Assembly (NCBI GenBank): GCA_030445875.1
Contig: JASUSX010000008.1
Coordinates: 1-19,839, forward strand
Length of the DNA stretch: 19,839 nucleotides
Direction: 5' to 3'
DNA from: Clostridia bacterium
Lineage (GTDB): Bacteria > Bacillota > DSM-521 > Neomoorellales > Neomoorellaceae
Part shown: positions 12,882-19,839 of the stretch, one piece after another
How the letters are laid out: each line of letters begins with the position of its first letter
How positions within the stretch are numbered: the stretch's first letter is position 1
Translations under genes and position numbers: made by a program
The notes under the pieces: generated by a model
Seen by the model: the letters and a program-made list of their open reading frames with translations, nothing else
Databases searched by the model: none
What the model was told of the DNA's origin: nothing

Positions 12882-13730
12882 GTGAGTAGTTTTGCTTATG
12901 CCGTACCGAAAACGAAGGATGAAGCACTGGCGCTGTTAAACGAACTTGGACCCGGGGGCCGGGTAGTAGCGGGGTGCACCAATATCCTGCCCGATATAAG
13001 GGCCAAAAAAATTACTGCTTGTACCCTGGTTGATATCAGCCGGCTGGCGGAATTGAAGGGCATTAATGTCAGGGGAGAAAAGGTAACTATTGGAAGTTTA
13101 ACAACAATAAATGAATTGCTGCATTCGGAGATTGTCGCCAACCATGGACAGGTTTTATGGCAGGCGGGCCAGCGCTTTGCCGACCCCCTGGTCCGCAACC
13201 GGGCGACCATTGGCGGCAACCTGGCCAACGCCTCCCCGGCGGCCGATGGGGTGGTACCCCTGCTGGCCCTGGACGCGCGGGTGATGGTGGCCAGCCTGGC
13301 CGGGGAAAGGGAAATCCCGGTAGACGCGTTCTTTACCGGGCCGGGCAAAAGCGTCCTGCAGCCCAATGAATTGATTACCGGTGTGTCCTTTGCTAAAACA
13401 ACGACTATGAAGAGCGCCTTTATCAAGTTTGGTTTACGGAAAGCAATGGCCATATCCCTGGCCAGTATCGGCCTGGTGGTAGGGCTGAAGGGTGATAAGG
13501 TGGACCAGGTTCGTATTGCCCTGGGAGCCCTGGCGCCGACACCGTTACGGGCGCGTCAGACGGAGAGTTACCTGGCCGGGAATACCCTCACCCCGGCAGT
13601 AGTAGCCAGGGCCCAGGAGATCGTAAGGACAGAAGTCAAGCCTATCAGCGACGTACGGGCCTCGCAGGAATACCGGCTGCATCTGACCGGCGTCCTGCTG
13701 AAAAGGGCCTTCGAAGCCGCGCTGGCTTAG
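12882..13730 (+). CDS. Molybdenum hydroxylase FAD-binding (medium) subunit
   Basis: This 282-residue flavoprotein subunit belongs to the xanthine dehydrogenase / CoxM family. FAD-binding motifs are VAGCTNILPDI (29-39) and RATIGGNLANASPAAD (107-122), and the C-terminal CO-dehydrogenase flavoprotein domain ends with YRLHLTGVLLKRAF. It passes electrons from the 2Fe-2S subunit to FAD and then to an acceptor. Only two cysteines (32 and 47) are present, so it lacks the extra 4Fe-4S insertion of 4-hydroxybenzoyl-CoA reductase. The GTG start at 12882 has GGAGG at 12866-12870. It is the first gene of an M-S-L operon preceded by a 291-base leader with promoter, terminator and possible operators. The same domain ends the fragment at position 1. 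Confidence 0.92.
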   Translation: MSSFAYAVPKTKDEALALLNELGPGGRVVAGCTNILPDIRAKKITACTLVDISRLAELKGINVRGEKVTIGSLTTINELLHSEIVANHGQVLWQAGQRFADPLVRNRATIGGNLANASPAADGVVPLLALDARVMVASLAGEREIPVDAFFTGPGKSVLQPNELITGVSFAKTTTMKSAFIKFGLRKAMAISLASIGLVVGLKGDKVDQVRIALGALAPTPLRARQTESYLAGNTLTPAVVARAQEIVRTEVKPISDVRASQEYRLHLTGVLLKRAFEAALA

Positions 13731-13744
13731 GGGAGGGTAAGGCA

Positions 13745-14236
13745 ATGGAGCTGCAAAAAGAGATCACCATCACAGTCCAGGTTAATGGCCGGCCGGTTAC
13801 AGCCGTGGTAGCTCCCGAGGAATCCCTGCTGGAGTTTGTGCGCAACCGGGCCGGGGTAACAGATGTCAAGTGCGGTTGTAATAAAGGGGATTGCGGCACC
13901 TGCACCCTGGTGCTGGAGGGACAACCGGTTAAATCGTGCCTGGTCCTGGCCGCCCAGGCCAACAATAAAGAGGTTTGGACCGTCAGGGGCATGGCCGCGG
14001 ATCCCTTGATGCAGGCCTTGCAGGAGAGCTTTGCCACCCATGGCGCTGTCCAGTGCGGTTTTTGCACGCCGGGGATGCTGGTGGCGGCCAGGAGTTTCCT
14101 GGCCCATCACCAGCAACCGGACCGGGAAGCAATCAAGGAAGCCCTATCCGGTAACCTTTGCCGTTGTACAGGTTATAAAAAAATCGTAGATGCCGTGGCG
14201 GCGGTCGCTGCCAGCCAGGCGAGCGCAAGGGATTAA
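13745..14236 (+). CDS. Molybdenum hydroxylase 2Fe-2S (small) subunit
   Basis: This 163-residue iron-sulfur subunit of the xanthine dehydrogenase / CoxS family has two clusters. The plant-ferredoxin-like cluster is bound by Cys45, Cys50, Cys53 and Cys65 (CNKGDCGTC, then SC). The C-terminal helical-domain cluster is bound by Cys104 and Cys107 (CGFCTPG) and Cys139 and Cys141 (NLCRCTGY). An additional Cys43 lies two residues before the first ligand. It carries electrons from the molybdenum centre to FAD. ATG 13745 has GGGAGGG at 13731-13737, 14 bases after the FAD subunit stop. The cytoplasmic enzyme has no signal peptide. Family is certain. Confidence 0.95.
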   Translation: MELQKEITITVQVNGRPVTAVVAPEESLLEFVRNRAGVTDVKCGCNKGDCGTCTLVLEGQPVKSCLVLAAQANNKEVWTVRGMAADPLMQALQESFATHGAVQCGFCTPGMLVAARSFLAHHQQPDREAIKEALSGNLCRCTGYKKIVDAVAAVAASQASARD

Positions 14237-14252
14237 AGGGGGCTAGGTGGAG

Positions 14253-16538
14253 ATGGAAACGACAGTAATTGGCAAGGGTCTGCCCAAGGTCGATGCCTGG
14301 GCCAAGGTAAAAGGGAACATTGTCTACGCGGATGACTTTACCCTGCCCGGTATGCTCTACGCTAAGGTTTTACGCAGTAAATACCCGGCGGCGCGGATCC
14401 TGGCCATTGATACCAGTAAGGCCGAGGCCCTCCCCGGTGTCCAGGCCGTCCTGACGGCCAAAGACGTACCTAACAATAACCTGCGGGCCAAGTTCGGCCA
14501 GAGTACCGACGTTGGGGCCCAGTTTGAGGGCCTCTACCGGGTCCTGGCTGAGGGCAAGGTGCGTTTTATGGGCGAAGCGGTAGCCCTGGTGGCTGCCGAG
14601 AGCCTGAAGGTTGCCGAAGAGGCCCTGGATTTAATCGAGGTCGACTATGAACCCCTGCCGGGCGTCTTTGACCCTGAGGAAGCCTTGCAACCAGGCGCCT
14701 ACCCGGTGGGTGAAAATGAGAGCAACGTTGTCTCCCGCTTTAAGGTGCGCAAGGGGGATGTGGAGGCCGGTTTTGCGGCGGCCGATGTGATCATCGAAAA
14801 TACCTACCGGGTGCCCTTTGTCGACCACGCTTACCTGGAGCCGGAATCAGGAGTGGCCTGGCTGGATGAGGATGGGGTTATCAACATCCGCGTCTCCACC
14901 CAGGTAATCGAGCACTTCCGTACTGTGGCCGAAGTCCTGGGGCTGCCGCAAAACAGGGTCCGGGTCATCGGCACCTGGCTGGGTGGCGGGTTCGGTGGCA
15001 AGGAGGATATCACCGTCGAGAGCTTCCTGGCCCTGTTAACCTGGAAAACGGGCCGGCCGGTGAAGCTAACCTACACCCGGGAGGAATCTATCCTGGCCCA
15101 CAGCAAAAGGCACGCCTATGTCATGAAGTATAAAACCGGGGCCACCCGGGATGGTCGTTTGGTAGCTTTAGAGGCTGAGCTTATCTCCGATGCCGGCGCT
15201 TATACCTATTTGACCCCCTGGGTCTTGCTCTATTCTACCGTCAACGCCACCGGGCCCTACGATATCCCCAATGTCAAGGTAGACACCGTCGCCGTGCTAA
15301 CCAATAACCCCTTTGGGAGCGCCAACCGGGGCTTTGGGGCCATTCAACCCAATGTAGCCTATGAGTCCCAGATGGATGAACTCGCCCGGGTCCTGGGTAT
15401 GGATCCCTTAACCATCAGGCAAAAGAACTGCCTGCGCCAGGGCGGCTCCCTCGCTACCGGCTTTACCTTCGACCGCTACGTGGCAGTGGCGGACGTGGCC
15501 GAGAAGGCCTGGCAGGCCCTGGGGCCGGTACAGGAAAACGAGGATAAAAATATCCGCCTCGGCCGCGGCCTGGCGGTAGGGTTGATGAGTTACGGCCGGC
15601 TGACTTTCCTCCACGATAGCTCCCGCTCCTACGTCAAGCTGGAGCTGGACGGCAGCGCGGTGATCAGGTGCGGCGTACCCGACCTGGGCGGTGGCCAGGC
15701 CCAGTCCCTGTGCCAGATCGTAGCCGAGGAACTGGGCATCCCCCTGGAGAAGATCAAGATCTATATCGCCGATACGGCTTTGACCCCCCTGGCCGGTACG
15801 ACTACAGCCACCAGGCAGCTTTATATGTCGGGCAATGCCACCCTCAAGGCAGCCCGGGAATTGAAGGAGCGCCTGTTAACCAAAGCGGCGGCCATGCTGG
15901 GGGTAAGGGTGGCCTACTTGAAGATCGCCAACGAAGGCATTGAAAGTACAGTGGACCCGCAGCAGCGGATAAGCCTGAAAGAGGTTATCAATGCCTGCGC
16001 TACGGAGGGGATTGAACTCTTTTGCGAGGCCCAGTTCAATGCCCCTTTTACCGAAGTGCCGGCCTCGGAGGTAATTAGCGGCCGTACCTTCGCCGATTTT
16101 ACCTTTGGCGCCCACGCCGTGGAGGTGGCCGTAGATGTCGAGACCGGGGCGGTGGAAGTCCGCAAACTGGTAGCCTGTTATGACGTGGGCAAAGCCATTA
16201 ATGTGCTGAACGTGGAAGGGCAACTGGAGGGGGGCGCCATCTATTGCCTGGGTTACGCCCTGATGGAAGAGCTGGCCGTCGAGCAGGGACGCATTAAGAC
16301 CCCTTCCTTCTCTGAGTACCTGATACCCACATCGGCTGATGTGCCGGATGTGGAGACCATCTTGATCGAGTCCGGGGCTGGCCTTGGCCCCTACGGAGCC
16401 AAAGGGGTGGGAGAACCCGCCTGTAACTCCATCGCCCCGGCTATCCTCAATGCCATCCGGGACGCTGTCGGGGTGCGGGTAACTTCCCTGCCGGCTACGC
16501 CGGAAAAGATAGCCCTGGCCCTGCGGAAAGAGCAGTAG
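14253..16538 (+). CDS. Molybdenum hydroxylase Mo-cofactor (large) subunit
   Basis: This 761-residue catalytic subunit belongs to the aldehyde oxidase / xanthine dehydrogenase family. It hydroxylates an aromatic, heterocyclic or aldehyde carbon using water. The N-terminal a/b hammerhead domain opens with GKGLPKVDAWAKVKG. GGGFGGKE at 244-251 is the cofactor loop. Arg359 lies in SANRGFGAIQP, the active-site loop. The catalytic-base Glu721 is in GAKGVGEPA near the C-terminus. The loop lacks the Cys-Ser-Phe-Arg of CO dehydrogenase CoxL, so CO is not the substrate. ATG 14253 has AAGGGGG at 14236-14242, ten bases away; the in-frame GTG 14247 has only four bases of spacing. The window contains no maturation factor (CoxF/XdhC type). 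Substrate candidates include purines, nicotinate-like heterocycles and aldehydes. Confidence 0.92.
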   Translation: METTVIGKGLPKVDAWAKVKGNIVYADDFTLPGMLYAKVLRSKYPAARILAIDTSKAEALPGVQAVLTAKDVPNNNLRAKFGQSTDVGAQFEGLYRVLAEGKVRFMGEAVALVAAESLKVAEEALDLIEVDYEPLPGVFDPEEALQPGAYPVGENESNVVSRFKVRKGDVEAGFAAADVIIENTYRVPFVDHAYLEPESGVAWLDEDGVINIRVSTQVIEHFRTVAEVLGLPQNRVRVIGTWLGGGFGGKEDITVESFLALLTWKTGRPVKLTYTREESILAHSKRHAYVMKYKTGATRDGRLVALEAELISDAGAYTYLTPWVLLYSTVNATGPYDIPNVKVDTVAVLTNNPFGSANRGFGAIQPNVAYESQMDELARVLGMDPLTIRQKNCLRQGGSLATGFTFDRYVAVADVAEKAWQALGPVQENEDKNIRLGRGLAVGLMSYGRLTFLHDSSRSYVKLELDGSAVIRCGVPDLGGGQAQSLCQIVAEELGIPLEKIKIYIADTALTPLAGTTTATRQLYMSGNATLKAARELKERLLTKAAAMLGVRVAYLKIANEGIESTVDPQQRISLKEVINACATEGIELFCEAQFNAPFTEVPASEVISGRTFADFTFGAHAVEVAVDVETGAVEVRKLVACYDVGKAINVLNVEGQLEGGAIYCLGYALMEELAVEQGRIKTPSFSEYLIPTSADVPDVETILIESGAGLGPYGAKGVGEPACNSIAPAILNAIRDAVGVRVTSLPATPEKIALALRKEQ

Positions 16539-16663
16539 CCGGTTGACCGGAAATATAGTCCCTGGCAAGGGGGTCAGGTCGATGGTAGGGGGGTGGGAAT
16601 GGCGGTACTTGTTGGTTCCCGGAACAGGAGAAGAAATTATAACTAATCCTAGGAGGAGAGCCC

Positions 16664-17887
16664 ATGGTAAAAGGCAAAGCAATTAAGGCGACAGTTTTAT
16701 TAGCCATTGCCCTGCTGGTCATCGCCTTGGTGGCCGGCTGCGGTGGTGGTTCGGGCAGCAAAGGTAAGGACGAGGGTAAAGCTGGCGGCAAAACAGTCAA
16801 GATAGCCTTCCTGGGGCCGCTGACCGGGGCCAACGCCATGCAGGGGGTAGGCGCCCGCAATGCCTTCAAACTGGCGGTCCAGCAGGCCAACGACGCGGGT
16901 AAATTACCCTTCAAAGTGGAAGTAGTAGACCTGGATGATGCCTCCAACCCGGGCACCGGCGCTTCAGCGGCCCAGAAAGCCGTTGCCGATCCCGACGTGG
17001 TGGCTGCCAGCGGGCACTGGAATTCCCCGGTGGCCGAGGCTACCATCCCCATCTTTAAGTCCGCTGAAATGCCCCTGGTAATCTGGGGCGCCATCGGGCC
17101 GACCCTGACCAGTAAGGAAAACTATCCTTATATTACCCGGGTTTGCCCCACCCAGAAGCAGGAGAATCTACCCCTGGCCAACTTTGCCATCAATCAGCTG
17201 GGGCGGAAGAAGTGGGCGGTAATCTCTGACACCACCACCTACGGTAAGAGCAACACCGAGGCCTGGAAGGAAGAGGTCCAGAAGTATCCGGGGGCCGAAA
17301 TCGTTTCGATTGATGAGATCCAGGTGGGCCAGAACGATTTCCGGCCGATCCTGAGTAAAATCAAAGCTGCCAATGTGGACGGCGTATACTTTGGCGGCGT
17401 AGTTATGGAAGCCGCCCTGGTGCGGCGCCAGATGGTGGAACTGGGCATGAAAAACACCCTTCTGGTAGGTATTTCCGGCATTGTGGATGACAAATTCATC
17501 GACACGGCCGGTAAGGACGCGGCCGAAGGCGTCGTCGCCACCAAACCGGGTAAAGACATCAGCAAGCTTTCCGGTGGTAAAGCCTTTGAGGAAGCCTACC
17601 AGAAGGCCGGCTTCAAGGAGCCCTACGGTGCTTACGGTCCTTACGCTTACGACGCGGCCAACATTATCATCGAGGCCTTAAAGCAGGCCGGTACCGACCG
17701 CAAGAAGCTGGTGGACGCCATTGCCAAGATCAGCTATAACGGCCTGCTGGGGACGACGGCCTTTAACGAGATTGGCCAGACGACCAACGTGGCCAGCACC
17801 ATCTATGTGGTGCAGGACGGCAAGTGGGTCGACTGGGATGTATCCAAATATAAGAGCGGGGAACGCAAGCTGCCCGGCGCCAAATAG
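16664..17887 (+). CDS. livK: HAAT-family ABC transporter substrate-binding lipoprotein (copy 2)
   Basis: This is a 407-residue receptor lipoprotein. The signal peptide has a long hydrophobic core (residues 10-22) and the lipobox VAGC with lipidated Cys26, then a Gly/Ser/Lys tether to about residue 43. The binding fold starts at VKIAFLGPLTG. The pocket segment ASGHWNSPVAEATIP differs from copy 1 (SGHWNTAC) exactly at the residues after GHW. Otherwise the two receptors are alike over nearly their whole length, by eye about two thirds identical, with the same end GERKLPGAK. ATG 16664 has AGGAGG at 16651-16656. The 125 bases upstream hold a small palindrome (GTTCCCGGAAC, 16615-16625) and a TATAAC at 16638, but no convincing -35 box. 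The gene may be read from the preceding molybdenum hydroxylase operon. Confidence 0.94.
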   Translation: MVKGKAIKATVLLAIALLVIALVAGCGGGSGSKGKDEGKAGGKTVKIAFLGPLTGANAMQGVGARNAFKLAVQQANDAGKLPFKVEVVDLDDASNPGTGASAAQKAVADPDVVAASGHWNSPVAEATIPIFKSAEMPLVIWGAIGPTLTSKENYPYITRVCPTQKQENLPLANFAINQLGRKKWAVISDTTTYGKSNTEAWKEEVQKYPGAEIVSIDEIQVGQNDFRPILSKIKAANVDGVYFGGVVMEAALVRRQMVELGMKNTLLVGISGIVDDKFIDTAGKDAAEGVVATKPGKDISKLSGGKAFEEAYQKAGFKEPYGAYGPYAYDAANIIIEALKQAGTDRKKLVDAIAKISYNGLLGTTAFNEIGQTTNVASTIYVVQDGKWVDWDVSKYKSGERKLPGAK

Positions 17888-17917
17888 GGCGATCGTTAAA
17901 AGCCAGGTATGAACCGG

Positions 17918-17960
17918 CTTACTGGCTGGTAGCAGTACTATCCTGTTACCAGCCAGTAAG
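17918..17960 (+). other. Strong intercistronic hairpin between second receptor and permease genes
   Basis: CTTACTGGCTGGTA (17918-17931) and TACCAGCCAGTAAG (17947-17960) are perfectly complementary over 14 bases. The stem extends inward by a G-U pair and three more pairs to a 7-base loop. No T-run follows; instead the livH ribosome site AAGGAGG (17966-17972) comes six bases later. It holds the same place as the hairpin at 8767-8807, with an unrelated sequence. It probably stabilises the receptor mRNA or limits permease translation (inferred). Confidence 0.8.
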
Positions 17961-17980
17961 GATTTAAGGAGGCCATACAG

Positions 17981-18901
17981 ATGTTAGTCGTGTCGCAACT
18001 TATGAACGCCATTATGCTGGGCTGCACCTACGCCCTGGTGGCTATCGGCTTTTCCCTTTTCTTTGGGGTGATGGATGTGGTGGTCTTCTGCGCTGGCGAT
18101 GTAGCTATCTTCGCCGCTTTTGCCATCACTGCCCTGGTCAGTATTGCCGGGTTATACGCTACCTTAAATGGCATCCTGCCCAGCTTTGTAAGTGTAATTT
18201 TAATAATTATTGCTGGCGCTTCCATCACCGGACTCTTAATGCTCCTCATGTACCGGACGGTAATTAAACCCTTTGAGGGCAAAAGCTCTTTGATGCCCCT
18301 GTTGAGTACCATTGCCGCCGGCGTTGCCCTGCGGGAATTGATTGGTATCTTCTACCCCCAGGGCCGTAACCCCCAGACCTTTCCCCAATTGCTACCGGCG
18401 GGCACCCTGGCCAATTTTGCCCTGTTTTCCTGGCGCAATATCATCATCATCCTGGCCACCGTGGTCCTGGTAGCCCTGCTGTACCTCTTTGTCAATAAGA
18501 CTAAAACCGGCTTATCCATCCAGGCGGTTTCCCAGAACAAAGAAGCAGCGATTATGATCGGCATTAACTGGCAGCAGATTGTCCTGATCACCTTCCTGGT
18601 GGGCGGGTTTATCCTGGGTATCGGCGGTTTTCTGGTGGCTTCTTATTATGATGTAGTCAGGTTTGATATGGGGGCCATGTACGGCTTAAAGGGTTTCTGC
18701 GCGGCTGTGGTCGGCGGCCTGGGCAATGTTTACGGGGCTATTGTGGGGGGCATGTTAATCGCCTTTGTAGAGGTATTTGTCAGCGCCTTCATCCCCGGCG
18801 GGACAGCCTATGCCAATGTGGTGGCCTTTTTGATGGTGGTGGTCTTTATCCTGTTTAAGCCGGAAGGGGTTATTGGCGAAAAGAGCGTTGAGAAGGTTTA
18901 A
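17981..18901 (+). CDS. livH: HAAT ABC transporter permease, LivH type (copy 2)
   Basis: This 306-residue membrane permease is paralogous to the protein at 8962-9885 and collinear along its whole length, one residue shorter. The first helices contain GFSLFFGVMDVVVFCAGD. The ATPase-coupling loop TGLSIQAVSQNKEAAIMIGIN is nearly identical in the two copies. The C-terminus KPEGVIGEKSVEKV matches too. That conservation suggests both permeases could engage the same type of LivG/LivF partner. ATG 17981 has AAGGAGG at 17966-17972. It is separated from the receptor gene by 93 bases containing the hairpin. Confidence 0.94.
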   Translation: MLVVSQLMNAIMLGCTYALVAIGFSLFFGVMDVVVFCAGDVAIFAAFAITALVSIAGLYATLNGILPSFVSVILIIIAGASITGLLMLLMYRTVIKPFEGKSSLMPLLSTIAAGVALRELIGIFYPQGRNPQTFPQLLPAGTLANFALFSWRNIIIILATVVLVALLYLFVNKTKTGLSIQAVSQNKEAAIMIGINWQQIVLITFLVGGFILGIGGFLVASYYDVVRFDMGAMYGLKGFCAAVVGGLGNVYGAIVGGMLIAFVEVFVSAFIPGGTAYANVVAFLMVVVFILFKPEGVIGEKSVEKV

Positions 18902-18933
18902 TAGGTTTCGCCTTAAGGGAGGCACGGAGTAAA

Positions 18934-19839
18934 GTGGTAAGCAAGGATGGTAAAGGCTTAAACGAAGGTCTACTGGCACTGGCGGTGGGCCTGGGCATTT
19001 GCCTGGTGCTGTATATCGCATTAATAGGTTCCTTGCCCGTGGCCCTGGTGATGCTGGCCCTGGGGCTGGGGCTGATTGTTTATGGCGAACGAACGGGTAG
19101 CATTGAAAGGGTCTACCAGGCCGTGGAGCAGCAGAAAGGCAAGACCATGGTGGTCATTATCCTTTTTGCCCTGGCGTTACCCTTTTTACTCAGCGGCAAT
19201 AACTACCTGTTGCATGTCATCGTCATGGGTGGTATCTATGCTATTGTGGTCCTGGGCCTCAACTTCCAGGTGGGCAGTACCGGGATGGTCAACTTCGCGC
19301 CGGCGGCCTTTTACGGTACAGGTGCTTATACCTCAGCTGTGCTGGCAGTTAAATTCGGTCTCTCCCCCTGGTGGGGTATTCCGGCGGGCATGGTCATGGC
19401 GGCTATTTTGGGGCTGATTTTCGGCTTCCCAGCCTTAAAAACCCGCGGTTATTACCTCTCCCTGGTCACCATTGCCCTGCAGGTGATCTTTACCCTCATG
19501 ATCATCAATACCAACTGGCTGGGGGGACCCAATGGCATCCCGGGCATCCCGGCCTATAAGCTGGCTGGTTTTTCCTTCCGCAAGCCCCTGGAGATTTTAA
19601 GCTTCCGGTTGCCCTACCAGGCCAATTACTTCTACCTGGTTTTTATCATCCTGGGCTTGCTGGCCCTGGCCGCTTCACGGCTGTATAAATCGCGTATCGG
19701 CCTGGCCTGGAACGCTATCGAGCAGGATGAGATTGTCGCTGCCACCCAGGGCATTGATTTGACCAAAATCAAGCTCCTGGCCTTTTCCCTAGGAGCCTCC
19801 TTCGCGGGTGCAGCCGGGGCCCTCTACGCCCACTATACG
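18934..19839 (+). CDS. livM: HAAT ABC transporter permease, LivM type (copy 2, cut by window end)
   Basis: The frame opens at GTG 18934 (AAGGGAGG at 18915-18922) and stays open to the last base, giving 302 residues without a stop. It is the paralogue of the protein at 9913-11106. Shared segments include NNYLLHVIVMGG, GLNFQVGSTGMVNFAPAAFYG, FPALKTRGYYLSLVTIAL, GGPNGIPGIP, and the coupling loop SRIGLAWNAIEQDEIVAATQGI. From copy 1, about 100 residues are missing beyond the window. It has the same hydrophobic N-terminal extension before the LivM core. LivG and LivF genes, or their absence, should be found immediately downstream. Confidence 0.92.
   Translation, partial: MVSKDGKGLNEGLLALAVGLGICLVLYIALIGSLPVALVMLALGLGLIVYGERTGSIERVYQAVEQQKGKTMVVIILFALALPFLLSGNNYLLHVIVMGGIYAIVVLGLNFQVGSTGMVNFAPAAFYGTGAYTSAVLAVKFGLSPWWGIPAGMVMAAILGLIFGFPALKTRGYYLSLVTIALQVIFTLMIINTNWLGGPNGIPGIPAYKLAGFSFRKPLEILSFRLPYQANYFYLVFIILGLLALAASRLYKSRIGLAWNAIEQDEIVAATQGIDLTKIKLLAFSLGASFAGAAGALYAHYT

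Noticed and set aside
12882..13730. 4-Hydroxybenzoyl-CoA reductase beta subunit
   Set aside because: Only two cysteines and no insertion for the extra 4Fe-4S cluster.
14253..16538. Carbon monoxide dehydrogenase (CoxL)
   Set aside because: The diagnostic Cys-containing active-site loop is absent; the position reads SANRGFGAIQP.
16609..16643. Promoter for the second receptor gene around TATAAC 16638
   Set aside because: No -35 box at acceptable spacing, and the start would fall inside the ribosome binding site.

Overview
The window reads as one strand of densely packed, plus-strand catabolic and transport genes from an anaerobic, GC-rich Firmicute. A Moorella-like or related thermophilic clostridium is my best guess. 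The guess rests on purine-rich Shine-Dalgarno sites, frequent GTG/TTG starts, lipoprotein-type solute receptors and ferredoxin-linked 2-oxoacid metabolism. It is an inference, not an identification. I see no rRNA, tRNA, CRISPR array, IS element or phage gene.

Region A (1-7369) opens with the last 72 codons of a xanthine-dehydrogenase-family FAD subunit. A tightly coupled run follows: a D-2-hydroxyacid dehydrogenase, a four-subunit 2-oxoacid:ferredoxin oxidoreductase (gamma-delta-alpha-beta), both subunits of an ADP-forming acyl-CoA synthetase, and an Ldh2-family (malate/L-lactate type) dehydrogenase. Several of these genes overlap or are separated by only a few bases. Together they could take a 2-hydroxyacid of either configuration to the 2-oxoacid, decarboxylate it to acyl-CoA with reduction of ferredoxin, and cash the thioester for ATP. 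The substrate cannot be read from the sequence.

Region B (7370-12590) is a complete branched-chain-amino-acid-type (HAAT family) ABC transporter: receptor lipoprotein, LivH, LivM, LivG, LivF. The LivG-like ATPase has a degenerate ABC signature motif. A strong hairpin and a small heptamer repeat sit between the receptor gene and livH. A promoter-like element and a strong intrinsic terminator lie downstream of livF.

Region C (12882-16538) is a three-gene molybdenum hydroxylase operon (FAD subunit, 2Fe-2S subunit, Mo-cofactor subunit). It is neither a CO dehydrogenase nor a 4-hydroxybenzoyl-CoA reductase by its motifs.

Region D (16664-19839) is a second, paralogous HAAT transporter (receptor, LivH, LivM cut by the window edge). 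Its receptor and LivH are close relatives of those in region B, and it again has a strong hairpin between receptor and livH. The overall picture is an island that imports one or a few organic acids or heterocycles through duplicated HAAT transporters, hydroxylates them with molybdenum enzymes, and harvests energy through the oxidoreductase and acyl-CoA synthetase pathway. The functional link between the regions is inferred from proximity only.
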